Below, one piece after another: positions 12,494 through 20,603 of a stretch of DNA of 30,531 bases (position 1 is the stretch's first letter; each line of letters opens with the position of its first letter). The DNA is taken from the IMG/VR virus record IMGVR_UViG_3300031758_000375, positions 1-30,531 of that record, one strand, 5' to 3'. Source of the stretch: a virus. The notes beneath the pieces are model-generated. The model did no database searches, was not told the DNA's origin, and saw only the letters and a list, made by a program, of their open reading frames with translations. Made by a program: the position numbers and the translations under genes.

Positions 12494-14941
12494 ATGAAAC
12501 TATCAGGACAAACTGTTGTTAATTTATCCCTCGCTGTGAACGAGATGGATGTTGGTTATCATTACCGTGAATTCTTCTCAAGAAAAATTCAAGGATTAAA
12601 TTTCACGTCGCCATTTAAATGTGATGGATTTGGTGAACACCAAAATCTAAAAATTAGACTTCTTTGTGAGTTTAAGGAAGATGTTGATTTTAAGAAGAGA
12701 TTAGATTTTGCTGCGGTTTTGGCACAGGCAATTTACTATGTCAAAAAATTTGAGTTAACAGGTATTAAGTTACCATCAACGATTCTTCTTGGAGACAGAG
12801 ATGAATGCTGCGTACTTCACACAAATGATATTATTGAGTATCTGGCAATGCCTTTTGATTGGGAAATTGCTCCGTCAAGTGTGGAAAAAAACAATTTGGA
12901 ACTTATTAAGATGATTTCAGAAAATGAAAAGATAAATCCTTTCATTTTTTCTGTTACACAACTTGATGATGTTTTGGAAAAAATCGCCGATTTAACAGAT
13001 AATGTTAAAAGGTTGATTCCAATTACCAATCACAATATTACTGAGGTATTTGATTATTTTCAAAAACACATTTTGGGTAAAACAATTTTAAATACTAATG
13101 AACTTGCAAATTTGTTTGTACAGATTTTGGTTAACCCATTTGAGAATTATTTACATCCAGTTAGTAAAGTATCTGCTTTAGTTACCAAAAACTTCAATCA
13201 AGTACCTGTAAAAAATAGAAAGGCTTACCAATCGTTCTTCGAACACTTTAAGTCAGAATACAGCCCAAGAGAAAAAGAAGTACTAACATCAATTGTTGAC
13301 CGTTTGGTTGAAGATGCAACACGTCGCAAGCAAGGAGAGTTTTTTACTCCGACAATTTGGGTAGATAAAGCCCATGAATATATTGCATCAGTATTTGGTG
13401 ATGATTGGAAGGAAAAATATGTGGTGTGGGACCCGGCTTGGGGAACTGGTAACTTAACAAGGGATTATAGATTTAAAGAGTTATATTGCTCAACATTAAA
13501 TCAATCGGATATTGATACGGCTAATCAGATGGGATACAATCCTGAATCTGTTAAGTTTCAGTTTGATTTTTTGAATGACCCTGATGAAAAACTTCCACAA
13601 GGTTTAAGAAATGCTATTGATAGTGGTAGGGAGATTATTGTGTTTATGAATCCGCCATACGCCACAGCAAATGTCATGGGTAATAACTCAGACCATAAAG
13701 AAGGAGTTGCAAAAACAAAAATGAATAAACTAATGATTGGTGAAGGTTGGGGAAAATCTTCACAAAATCTATATTCACAATTTTATTTTAGATTGACAAA
13801 ATTACAAGAAATTAATAAGAAAATTAAACTTGGAGTGTTTACCCCACCACTTTATTTGACCGGAGATGCATACAGGGAGTTTAGGACAAACTTCCTAAAA
13901 AGTTTTGGGTTTGAAAAAGGATTTTTGTTCGAGGCATCCAATTTTTCGGATGTTGCAAAAGGTTGGGGAATAAATTTTGGAATTTTCAGTGAGAAAACAA
14001 ATGAAATTAGAACCTATTTTAAACATGATTTGATTAGACTTAATGAAGAAATGAGTTTGGTAAATTATGGCTCAAAAAATTTGTATAACACAGATGGTGT
14101 AAAACAAGCTAGCAAATGGGTAAGAGAAGAATTAAAAGGTTTGAAAACATTTGATGCTCCTCAGATTAGTTCTGCGACTATTGTTAAAAATGATGGTATA
14201 GGTACTATAGTTGATAGTGCTTTAGGGTATTTACTTAATAATGCGAATAATGTTGGAAGTAATAATCAACAAGTGTGTTTTTTTACAGGTACTTGTTCTA
14301 AAGCCCACGGATTATCGGTCATAAAAAAAAATATATTTAAATGTTGTAATTTATTTTTGGCTCGCAGGGTTATATCTGGTCAGTTTGCAAATTGGGTAAA
14401 TTGGAACGATGAATACCTTGAACCAAAAGAAGAACATGAACAATTTGAACAATTCAAATATGATTCAGTAGTTTATTCTTTATTTGAATCAAAGTCCAAC
14501 CAATCAAGTCTTCGTCAAATAACTTATAAAGATAAACTTTGGGATATTAAAAACGAATTCTTTTGGGTGTCAAAAGAGGAGATGTTGAATCTATCAAATG
14601 AGAATAATTACTCAGACCTTTATAATGACGCTCGAACTGATTCAGATAGACACGTTTATAAATTATTGTTCGGAGAAGAAAGAATTTACGATAGACTTTC
14701 ACCTGACGCAAAACTAGTGTTAGATAAGGCAACAGAACTTGTTAGGAAATCAATGTCGATGAGAGAAGTTTTTGCTAACGATGAAAACCATTTGAAATCT
14801 TGGGATGCGGGTTATGCCCAACTTAAACTTCTTTGGAAACAATACTATGCTGAGGACTTCAAAGAATTCAGAGAACTTTATAAGAATTTAGAAGACAGAA
14901 TGAGACCACTTGTTTATGAACTTGGTTTCTTAATGAAATAA
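12494..14941 (+). CDS. Large N6-adenine DNA methyltransferase, type I/IIG-like
   Basis: An 815-residue protein transferring a methyl group from SAM to adenine in DNA. The catalytic core carries GEFFTPT (281-287, typical of HsdM/IIG enzymes), SAM motif I DPAWGTGN (313-320) and catalytic motif IV NPPY (386-389). The C-terminal part (about 560-800) is probably the target-recognition region. The N-terminal 270 residues have no visible PD-(D/E)xK nuclease signature, so a solitary methyltransferase is more likely than a complete type IIG enzyme. No HsdS or HsdR gene is next to it. It has its own host-type promoter with a leaderless start and is followed after 15 nt by a Dam-like methyltransferase. 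Early expression by unmodified host polymerase and protection of phage DNA from restriction are the expected role. Confidence 0.9.
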   Translation: MKLSGQTVVNLSLAVNEMDVGYHYREFFSRKIQGLNFTSPFKCDGFGEHQNLKIRLLCEFKEDVDFKKRLDFAAVLAQAIYYVKKFELTGIKLPSTILLGDRDECCVLHTNDIIEYLAMPFDWEIAPSSVEKNNLELIKMISENEKINPFIFSVTQLDDVLEKIADLTDNVKRLIPITNHNITEVFDYFQKHILGKTILNTNELANLFVQILVNPFENYLHPVSKVSALVTKNFNQVPVKNRKAYQSFFEHFKSEYSPREKEVLTSIVDRLVEDATRRKQGEFFTPTIWVDKAHEYIASVFGDDWKEKYVVWDPAWGTGNLTRDYRFKELYCSTLNQSDIDTANQMGYNPESVKFQFDFLNDPDEKLPQGLRNAIDSGREIIVFMNPPYATANVMGNNSDHKEGVAKTKMNKLMIGEGWGKSSQNLYSQFYFRLTKLQEINKKIKLGVFTPPLYLTGDAYREFRTNFLKSFGFEKGFLFEASNFSDVAKGWGINFGIFSEKTNEIRTYFKHDLIRLNEEMSLVNYGSKNLYNTDGVKQASKWVREELKGLKTFDAPQISSATIVKNDGIGTIVDSALGYLLNNANNVGSNNQQVCFFTGTCSKAHGLSVIKKNIFKCCNLFLARRVISGQFANWVNWNDEYLEPKEEHEQFEQFKYDSVVYSLFESKSNQSSLRQITYKDKLWDIKNEFFWVSKEEMLNLSNENNYSDLYNDARTDSDRHVYKLLFGEERIYDRLSPDAKLVLDKATELVRKSMSMREVFANDENHLKSWDAGYAQLKLLWKQYYAEDFKEFRELYKNLEDRMRPLVYELGFLMK

Positions 14942-14944
14942 AAC

Positions 14945-14952
14945 TATATTTA
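14945..14952 (+). promoter_or_regulatory. Possible host-type -7 element before the Dam-like gene
   Basis: TATATTTA (14945-14952) ends 4 nt before the ATG at 14957, the same geometry as 12481 and 17528. The expected -33 position (14922-14925) reads TTGG, so this is a weak match inside the upstream gene's end. Confidence 0.35.
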
Positions 14953-14956
14953 CAAC

Positions 14957-15796
14957 ATGCTATCATACATTGGAGGTAAATCAAAAATTGGTAAATGGAT
15001 AGTTCCGTATTACCCAAAGGACATGGAAACATATGTTGAAACATTCGGCGGAATGTTTTGGTGCTTCTTTAATATGGATTTGAAAGAGTATCCAAATCTA
15101 AAAAGAGTTGTCTATAATGACTTCAACCCATTAAACTATAACTTGTTTATGTGTCTTCAGAACCCTGAAGTATTACTTTCAGCGGTTAACAGGATTCCTT
15201 GTCAACAACAAGGAGAAGAAGTTACACCGGCAATATACAAAGAGCAATTTAACGAGTTCCAACAAGAAATATTTGGGGATGGTTTTACAATCAACTATCC
15301 TGACTATGATGTTGCAGCTAAATATGCCTATGTCCTAACACAAGTGTTTAGCGGCTCAAAACCTGAGACGAGTTCCTTCATTGATTTAAAGGGTAAATAC
15401 AAATCAAAGTATCTTACTTTTAGAGACAAGTTATCAAAACTTGATTGGGTGGAACACTTTAATAGGATAAGTCATTTTAGATTGGGTGATTTTGAAAATG
15501 TAATTACGGAGTTTGATAGTCCGACAACTTATTTCTATTTGGACCCGCCGTATTGGAAAACTGAAAACTATTACTCAAACCACGATTTTGATAGAGACGA
15601 CCACGAACGACTTGCAAATGTGTTGAAAACTATTGAAGGAAAGTTTTCGTTATCTTACTATGATTTCGTACTTTTGTCGGAGTGGTTCCCACAAGACCAA
15701 TATAGATGGGAAAAGAAGGAATTTGCTAAGGCGGCCGCAGCTAAGAAAGGCAAGGCTCAAAATATGGGAGAGGAGCTGTTAATTATGAATTATTGA
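14957..15796 (+). CDS. D12-class (Dam-like) N6-adenine DNA methyltransferase
   Basis: A 279-residue alpha-type adenine methyltransferase. The N-terminal YIGGKSKIGKWIVPYYP (4-20) matches the SAM-binding YxGGKxK motif of Dam/DpnM enzymes. ETFGGMFWCFFNM (28-40) is the motif I region, VVYNDFNP (51-58) follows as in the family, and DPPY (196-199, FYLDPPYWKTENYY) is catalytic motif IV. Length is typical (260-290). In D12 enzymes motif I usually reads F.G.G; the bulky FGGMFWCF here is a modest departure. It lies 15 nt after the large methyltransferase, so a shared transcript is likely in addition to the weak internal promoter. The last 40 residues are Lys/Ala-rich. Probable role: anti-restriction modification or timing of replication and packaging. 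Confidence 0.92.
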   Translation: MLSYIGGKSKIGKWIVPYYPKDMETYVETFGGMFWCFFNMDLKEYPNLKRVVYNDFNPLNYNLFMCLQNPEVLLSAVNRIPCQQQGEEVTPAIYKEQFNEFQQEIFGDGFTINYPDYDVAAKYAYVLTQVFSGSKPETSSFIDLKGKYKSKYLTFRDKLSKLDWVEHFNRISHFRLGDFENVITEFDSPTTYFYLDPPYWKTENYYSNHDFDRDDHERLANVLKTIEGKFSLSYYDFVLLSEWFPQDQYRWEKKEFAKAAAAKKGKAQNMGEELLIMNY

Positions 15797-15798
15797 TA

Positions 15799-15806
15799 TA
15801 TTTATA
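15799..15806 (+). promoter_or_regulatory. TATTTATA putative late promoter
   Basis: TATTTATA three bases after the Dam-like stop codon, followed by TAAAAAAG, 15 nt before the ATG at 15822. Confidence 0.6.
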
Positions 15807-15821
15807 TAAAAAAGTTTAAAA

Positions 15822-17183
15822 ATGAAATTTACCAACATTTTAAAGTCTATTATCTTAGAAAACTCAAGATTCAAGGTTCTTTACGATAGTCTCGTACAAC
15901 AACCATCACCTGAAGGAAAGTTTAAACCGGACCCAAAGAAAATACCTTTTGAAACTTTAAAAGCGTTAATCTTTGCTGACCCTACAACTATTGTCCCAAG
16001 AGGTGCTGAGTTCGATGTTGATACTGCGGCAGTTGCAGATATGGAAAAAGTGAAAGTTGGTAAATACACTAACTGGCTCATTAAGAATTTTATGAAGCCT
16101 GTTAATATCGAGGCGAATCCTGAAGACCCAAGAGCATATGCTCAAGCCCTGAAAGCTTATCAGAATTTGTTTATGGAGGACCTTTACAAAGTAACAGGTG
16201 ACCTTAAAAAATACGAAAGGTTTAAGAATACATTCCCACAAGAGAAAAGGGATATTGCAAAACTCTCAAAAGAAGATGTTTATCAACTTACAAAAGATTT
16301 GAGTTTAGATAAAACTAAGGCATCTAAAGCTGAGAAAGAAGAGGCTAAGAAAAGTTACGAACACCCTGGTTCCACTGTTGTTTTCCGTGGCTCAACTTGG
16401 ACCGTAATTAAAATTGAAGGTACTTCTGAACTTCAAAAAGATGCGGCTTGTTTCTATGGTGGTTATCACCAACCTGAGAAAGGGGAATCAAGATGGTGTA
16501 CTTCATATACATTAGAAGGTTCTGAGTGGTGGAAGCGATATTTGTCAAAAGGACCACTTTATGTAATCCTTCCAAACGAATCTTCAGAAGTTGGGCAAAT
16601 GACAGGTCTTCCAGTTGAAAGATATCAGTTCCACTTCCCTGACCAGCAGTTTATGGATAGACACGACGTTCAACAAAATTTGGTTGATTTATTAAATGGT
16701 AAACTTAAAGAGCTTAAAGATTACTTCAAGCCTGAGTTTGCAAAAGGTCTTGTTTCTAAAGGAGAAAAGAAAGTAAACATCCAAATCCCTGAGGGTGCCG
16801 CTGGTAAGTTCATCGCTCTTTATGGGGCTGAAGAAATTTTTGATAATCTTCCAGATGACATCGTAAGTATGATTATTGAAAACAAAAAGACTAACGCAAC
16901 AATTAAAATCCCACCATCAATTTCAAGATTCCAAAACTTGGAAACTCTTATGTTGGATAATGTTATTGATAGTTTACCTGATGAAGTTTCTTATTGTAAG
17001 TCACTTAACTTCTTGTCATTACCAAATAATAAGTCTTTGAAATCACTTCCTGATAGTATTGGAACAATGGATAATCTTTCGTTTGTTAATATCTCAGGTT
17101 GTGACCCATCACTTAGAATTCCTGATTCGATTGCTGATAAGTTTGACGACATTGGTAACGGTTTATATTTCAAGAAGGACTAA
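15822..17183 (+). CDS. LRR-containing protein with RWCTSY/QFMD domain and candidate capsid-targeting leader
   Basis: A 453-residue three-part protein. The N-terminus MKFTNILKSIILENSRF is a basic amphipathic leader with I11-L12-E13 as a possible prohead-protease site. The middle domain (about 180-290) contains RWCTSY (224-229), GPLYVI (244-249) and YQFHFPDQQFMDRHD (268-282). I have an impression of this block from other large phages but know no function for it; the invariant-looking Trp-Cys and His/Asp residues could form an active site. The C-terminus (about 355-440) has at least three leucine-rich repeats (LETLMLDNVIDSLPDEVSYC, LNFLSLPNNKSLKSLPDSIG, LSFVNISGCDP), a protein-binding solenoid. 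Its own TATTTATA promoter suggests late expression. A packaged or injected effector with an LRR recognition module is one reading; a head accessory protein is another. Confidence 0.75.
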   Translation: MKFTNILKSIILENSRFKVLYDSLVQQPSPEGKFKPDPKKIPFETLKALIFADPTTIVPRGAEFDVDTAAVADMEKVKVGKYTNWLIKNFMKPVNIEANPEDPRAYAQALKAYQNLFMEDLYKVTGDLKKYERFKNTFPQEKRDIAKLSKEDVYQLTKDLSLDKTKASKAEKEEAKKSYEHPGSTVVFRGSTWTVIKIEGTSELQKDAACFYGGYHQPEKGESRWCTSYTLEGSEWWKRYLSKGPLYVILPNESSEVGQMTGLPVERYQFHFPDQQFMDRHDVQQNLVDLLNGKLKELKDYFKPEFAKGLVSKGEKKVNIQIPEGAAGKFIALYGAEEIFDNLPDDIVSMIIENKKTNATIKIPPSISRFQNLETLMLDNVIDSLPDEVSYCKSLNFLSLPNNKSLKSLPDSIGTMDNLSFVNISGCDPSLRIPDSIADKFDDIGNGLYFKKD

Positions 17184-17222
17184 TTTGTTGTATATTAGCA
17201 GTCCTAAAAAAAAACTATTGTT

Positions 17223-17513
17223 ATGAAGAATAATGTGGATTGTGAAATTTATATTTCTGGTTTTATAAACTTCTTTGAGAAGAACCCAAATGATTTGAGT
17301 AATCTCATAGGGGAAATGAATAAAGAGAAATTCTTTATGGAGGTTAGAATTACTGTTTATCAGAATTTTGACAAAGGTGAAGAAATAACTCTTACTCAGC
17401 AACAACTTTTAGATATTCTAATTAAACTTCACGGCAAAGAAAAGAAGGCCAAGGAAATCGAAGTTATGGTCCCCATCCATAGGACAAAATGGGGTGAATT
17501 TATTTTGAACTAG
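17223..17513 (+). CDS. Hypothetical small protein
   Basis: A 96-residue protein with mixed alpha/beta pattern: CEIYISGFINFFEKNPND (7-24), VRITVYQNFDKGEEITLT (41-58), a helix QQQLLDILIKLHGKEKK, and KEIEVMVPIHRTKWGEFIL at the end. No family recognised. A TATATTAG at 17191-17198 with TTTC 19 nt upstream is a weak host-type promoter candidate that would give a 20-nt leader ending in A-rich sequence. It is followed by the leaderless-type promoter of the 17540 gene. Confidence 0.65.
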   Translation: MKNNVDCEIYISGFINFFEKNPNDLSNLIGEMNKEKFFMEVRITVYQNFDKGEEITLTQQQLLDILIKLHGKEKKAKEIEVMVPIHRTKWGEFILN

Positions 17514-17535
17514 TCAAACTTTTTTACTATCTTTA
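17504..17535 (+). promoter_or_regulatory. Bacteroidota-type promoter for the 17540 gene
   Basis: TTTG (17504-17507), 20 nt, TATCTTTA (17528-17535), then TAGC and the ATG at 17540. It is one mismatch from consensus in the -7 element. The 4-nt gap implies a leaderless mRNA. Confidence 0.65.
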
Positions 17536-17539
17536 TAGC

Positions 17540-19204
17540 ATGGAAACAATTGATAAAATTGTCTATGAAAGAATTTGGGTAACTGAATATGAGGACACAT
17601 GCCCTGTTCGTGAACCATCTCCACCCATAGATGACTCAACTTACCCGGTTACGGACCAACTATTTAATTATGGATTTCTTATCTATAAACAAAAGGAATG
17701 GGTCTTTAAACGTAGGTATTTGGATGTTGATAAAGAACTTAAAGATTTTGGTAATCCACTTTGCCGTGTTGAAATTAACAGGTATACTCTTTGCTTGGAG
17801 GAGGATGAGAATAAGGTAGCTCTAAAATTATTCATTACAAACAAAATAAGAAAACCTGGTGTTGTTTGGTTTACAAGAAAGAGTGATGTTTACTTTATAA
17901 CCTTTAATAAAAAAACTAAAAATGTCTATCACGGATATATTTCAGGTTACAACAAAAGGAAAAAGACTCGAAAAATACACTGTAATCATTTTTACAACAG
18001 TTTAAATCAAATTTACGGTCAAGTAATTCCTCTTACCACAACAGTAGAAAACCCTGAGTACCCACAAGCAGAGGTTTTAGATTTACAAAAGGTGAACGAG
18101 ACATTTGGAAAGTTTTTTTCCATAATGGGAATCGAGCCTAAGGTAAACTATTTTGACATTACTGGTGACCTCCACTTCAAGTACCTAACTAATAAGGGTA
18201 TAAAGTTTCCAAATAATTACGAGGCGTATAAACACGCAGGTAACAAACCACCTCAGAGACTTTTCAAAAAGAATGGGATGAAACTTGTTGAAACCTATAT
18301 GCAACACTATGGGTTAAAAGGGGATAAGTTTCGTAAAATATTGCATCAGTCAAGTAAGATTGATTTTTATGACCTGCAATTTTGGATTAAAGTATTCTCC
18401 ATTGATTTTCTGATTCAAAGACCTGAAAGTGAACTAAAGACACTTGTCGAGAATAAACACGGGATTTACTCTAGCTCGCTTGGAAAGACGGCTCTTCATT
18501 TTTATGATGACCTAACTAAAAAAGAAAAGATGAATTTTTATTCAACCCTTCTAACTCATTATGAAGCTGGGTATAATTTTTTTAGTATAAACGACCATAT
18601 TAGATTCTATCAAGAAATTTCAAAACACGAAAAAGTTAGATGGAATGCGAACAATGTTTCTAATTTCAAAAAAGAACACATAGATTTTACAGAGAAATAT
18701 GATTTTTATACCCAAGGTCACTATGATAGAGAGTTTGACGAAAACTTTGTAAACCACATAGAAAAACCTTTTATTGTTAATGGAGTAAGATACACACCAT
18801 CACTATTTCAAAAGAATAATCAATACATCGAAGAAAGTTCCCACCAGTCAAACTGTGTAAAGACCTATAATTCAAATGTTGGTTCGATTATAGTTTCACT
18901 TAGAAACGAAAAGGAGGGAAGACTCACAATGCAATTTAAACCAAGTAAATTAAGTGGCGGGAAAGTTATTTGGAAAAACGCTCAGACAAGGGCTAGATTT
19001 AATGATAATCCATCTGACGATTGGACAGATGCGATTGAAGTTATGGAAAACAAATTTTCAGTTGTAACTGATTTTACCCTTCCAAAAATGTGGTTCATTA
19101 ACTATAATTCTAGAACCCCTGTGGAATTAATTTGGGGTGTTAACGGACATATAACCTCATTAACATCGATTAATCAAGAAAATTATGGACTTCCCGAGTT
19201 TTGA
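17540..19204 (+). CDS. PcfJ-like protein
   Basis: A 554-residue protein. Residues about 380-500 hold a block resembling the PcfJ family of plasmids and phages: a strand and turn VNGVRYTPSLFQKNNQYIEE (413-432), then HQSNCVKTY (435-443, the family's H-C-V-x-x-Y), SIIVSLRNEKEGRLTMQF (449-466) and, later, NAQTRARFNDNP. PcfJ proteins occur beside conjugation and phage genes; their biochemical role is not established. The N-terminal 380 residues are not recognised; they contain a strand-rich segment (about 95-165) with repeated basic residues and a long helical region (about 250-365). It is transcribed from the leaderless host-type promoter at 17504 and overlaps the next gene by 20 nt. The same C...Y pattern in the 15822 protein (RWCTSY) may mark a distant relation. 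Confidence 0.7.
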   Translation: METIDKIVYERIWVTEYEDTCPVREPSPPIDDSTYPVTDQLFNYGFLIYKQKEWVFKRRYLDVDKELKDFGNPLCRVEINRYTLCLEEDENKVALKLFITNKIRKPGVVWFTRKSDVYFITFNKKTKNVYHGYISGYNKRKKTRKIHCNHFYNSLNQIYGQVIPLTTTVENPEYPQAEVLDLQKVNETFGKFFSIMGIEPKVNYFDITGDLHFKYLTNKGIKFPNNYEAYKHAGNKPPQRLFKKNGMKLVETYMQHYGLKGDKFRKILHQSSKIDFYDLQFWIKVFSIDFLIQRPESELKTLVENKHGIYSSSLGKTALHFYDDLTKKEKMNFYSTLLTHYEAGYNFFSINDHIRFYQEISKHEKVRWNANNVSNFKKEHIDFTEKYDFYTQGHYDREFDENFVNHIEKPFIVNGVRYTPSLFQKNNQYIEESSHQSNCVKTYNSNVGSIIVSLRNEKEGRLTMQFKPSKLSGGKVIWKNAQTRARFNDNPSDDWTDAIEVMENKFSVVTDFTLPKMWFINYNSRTPVELIWGVNGHITSLTSINQENYGLPEF

Positions 19205-19514
19205 TAAAGAAAGTGTAATTTATGCTGATAAACCAAATGCTAGTGTCCTCATATATAATGACACCCACGGATTTACACCTGAAATTCTGGTAACAAAAAA
19301 GAATGTTGTTGGAATATATCAAAATTCTACAATCAAAGATAAAAAAGAATTGATTTTGGAGTATATTTGTAGAGTCCAAGGAATGTATTACATATACTTG
19401 ACATTGGATACAACAATCAAGTTAGAGGATGGGAATAGTTATAAAATGAGACTCTATTATGATTATAATGATAGGCAACAAATAAATTTATTATTAACAA
19501 GTTTAAAGAAATGA
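19185..19514 (+). CDS. Hypothetical small protein
   Basis: A 109-residue beta-rich protein (SVLIYNDTHGFTPEILVTKK, VVGIYQNSTIKDKKELIL, MYYIYLTLDTTIKLEDGN, KMRLYYDYNDRQQINLLLTS). No known motif. It starts 20 nt inside the PcfJ-like gene and overlaps the thioredoxin gene by 4 nt (ATGA), so it belongs to a co-translated run of five genes ending at 20603. Confidence 0.65.
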   Translation: MDFPSFDKESVIYADKPNASVLIYNDTHGFTPEILVTKKNVVGIYQNSTIKDKKELILEYICRVQGMYYIYLTLDTTIKLEDGNSYKMRLYYDYNDRQQINLLLTSLKK

Positions 19515-19810
19515 AAGAAATATCAGTTAGTGAATTAAAACAAAAAATTCAAAATAAGGAGACCATGCTTGTTAGCTTCAGTGCTAGCTGGTGTGGCCCC
19601 TGCAAGATGCTCAAAGAAGAATTAAAGAAGGTAGAATCATCAACCCCCATCTATAAAATTGATGTTGAGGAAGATATTGATTTTTCAAGACAGTATAGTG
19701 TTCGTTCAGTCCCAACTATGAAAATGTTTAAAGAAGGTAGTGTTATTAGCACAACAGTTGGACTTAGAAGTGCCCCTGAGATTAATAAACTTATAACAGA
19801 AAGTGTATAA
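19511..19810 (+). CDS. trx: Thioredoxin
   Basis: A 99-residue thioredoxin-fold protein with the classical active site WCGPC (27-31) after the strand MLVSFSAS, and the cis-proline in SVPT (P68). Length is close to the family minimum of about 105, with a shortened first helix. It reduces disulfides in the cytoplasm. In phages it can serve ribonucleotide reductase or act as a DNA polymerase processivity partner. The adjoining glutaredoxin favours the first role, although no reductase gene is in this window. It has a 4-nt overlap upstream (ATGA) and a 1-nt overlap downstream (TAATG). Confidence 0.93.
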   Translation: MKEISVSELKQKIQNKETMLVSFSASWCGPCKMLKEELKKVESSTPIYKIDVEEDIDFSRQYSVRSVPTMKMFKEGSVISTTVGLRSAPEINKLITESV

Positions 19811-20079
19811 TGAAACAGCTTGTAGTTTTCTCAATGGAGGGATGCCCTCATTGTCAAGAATTTAAAAAAATCTTGTCTGAAAATAGTGTAGAATATGTGA
19901 ACAGAGATATCCACGAACACTCAGAAGAATATCAAATGTTTGCAAGAGTTAAAAATGATTTGGTACCGGCATTTATGATTGTCGATGGTGACGATACAAC
20001 AAAATCAGGACTCTTCGCACCCGACCAAGATTATGCAACATTAGAAGAAGCGTTGAACATTATCAAAGAAAAACTTTGA
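19810..20079 (+). CDS. Glutaredoxin-like protein
   Basis: An 89-residue glutaredoxin-fold protein with the dithiol site CPHC (12-15) after LVVFSMEG and the cis-proline segment LVPAF (51-55). The length is typical of NrdH/glutaredoxins. It would supply electrons to ribonucleotide reductase or reduce glutathione-free thiol substrates; CPHC is unusual for NrdH (CxQC) and closer to Grx/DsbA-like sites. Overlaps by one base upstream and by four bases downstream (TTGA). Confidence 0.9.
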   Translation: MKQLVVFSMEGCPHCQEFKKILSENSVEYVNRDIHEHSEEYQMFARVKNDLVPAFMIVDGDDTTKSGLFAPDQDYATLEEALNIIKEKL

Positions 20080-20603
20080 AAGAATTAATTTTTAGAAGAA
20101 AAGGTATTACACACGAGCCCGTTAACCATTGGAAAATGGAAAACGGGGTCGTTGTTGCCATTTATCAAGGGGCAAGAGGGGCAAGACCTGACCTTGATTT
20201 TATTGTTAAGTATAAACAACAGGGAAAGAGACTTAGGGCTCCTTCTCACACCCATTGGATTGTGGACTTACTCATCAAGTCTGAATACCACTCTCATCTT
20301 GTTTGTCAGTATATTACAGAATGGATTGAACTTTACGAACAGCTTGAACCATTCCAAAGCGTAGATGAAAGGAATACTTACAAGTTGATTTATAATCTAA
20401 ATCATGCAACAAAGTATGAGGAACTTAGTTCAGAAGGTGGATATCCGATTGAGATTCTATCAACCTTTATTGAACTGTTTATCCGTTGCGAGAAACAAAC
20501 ACCTGGTGCCTTTATGTTTAAAGGACTCCTCAAACTTATGAAAGAGTATTGTGAGGGTAAAAAGGACTTCTACCAGGTTGTTGGACACTCAAAAAGAGTT
20601 TAG
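20076..20603 (+). CDS. Hypothetical protein with TTG start
   Basis: A 175-residue protein that begins at TTG 20076, forming a TTGA overlap with the glutaredoxin stop in the same way other pairs here use ATGA. The first in-frame ATG would remove 20 residues, including the strand KELIFRRKGITHEPVNHW. It has conserved-looking basic and aromatic residues (GARGARPDLDFIVKYKQQGK, RLRAPSHTHWIVDLLI) and is helical after residue 60. Two histidines in SHTHW and another in SEYHSHLV could be metal ligands, which might mark a nuclease, but no complete catalytic signature is present. Its stop is convergent with the minus-strand gene at 20600 (4-nt overlap). Confidence 0.7.
   Translation: MKELIFRRKGITHEPVNHWKMENGVVVAIYQGARGARPDLDFIVKYKQQGKRLRAPSHTHWIVDLLIKSEYHSHLVCQYITEWIELYEQLEPFQSVDERNTYKLIYNLNHATKYEELSSEGGYPIEILSTFIELFIRCEKQTPGAFMFKGLLKLMKEYCEGKKDFYQVVGHSKRV

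Noticed and set aside
12494-13300. Type IIG restriction nuclease domain at the N-terminus of the large methyltransferase
   Set aside because: No D-(E/D)xK arrangement could be identified, so the protein is listed as a methyltransferase only.
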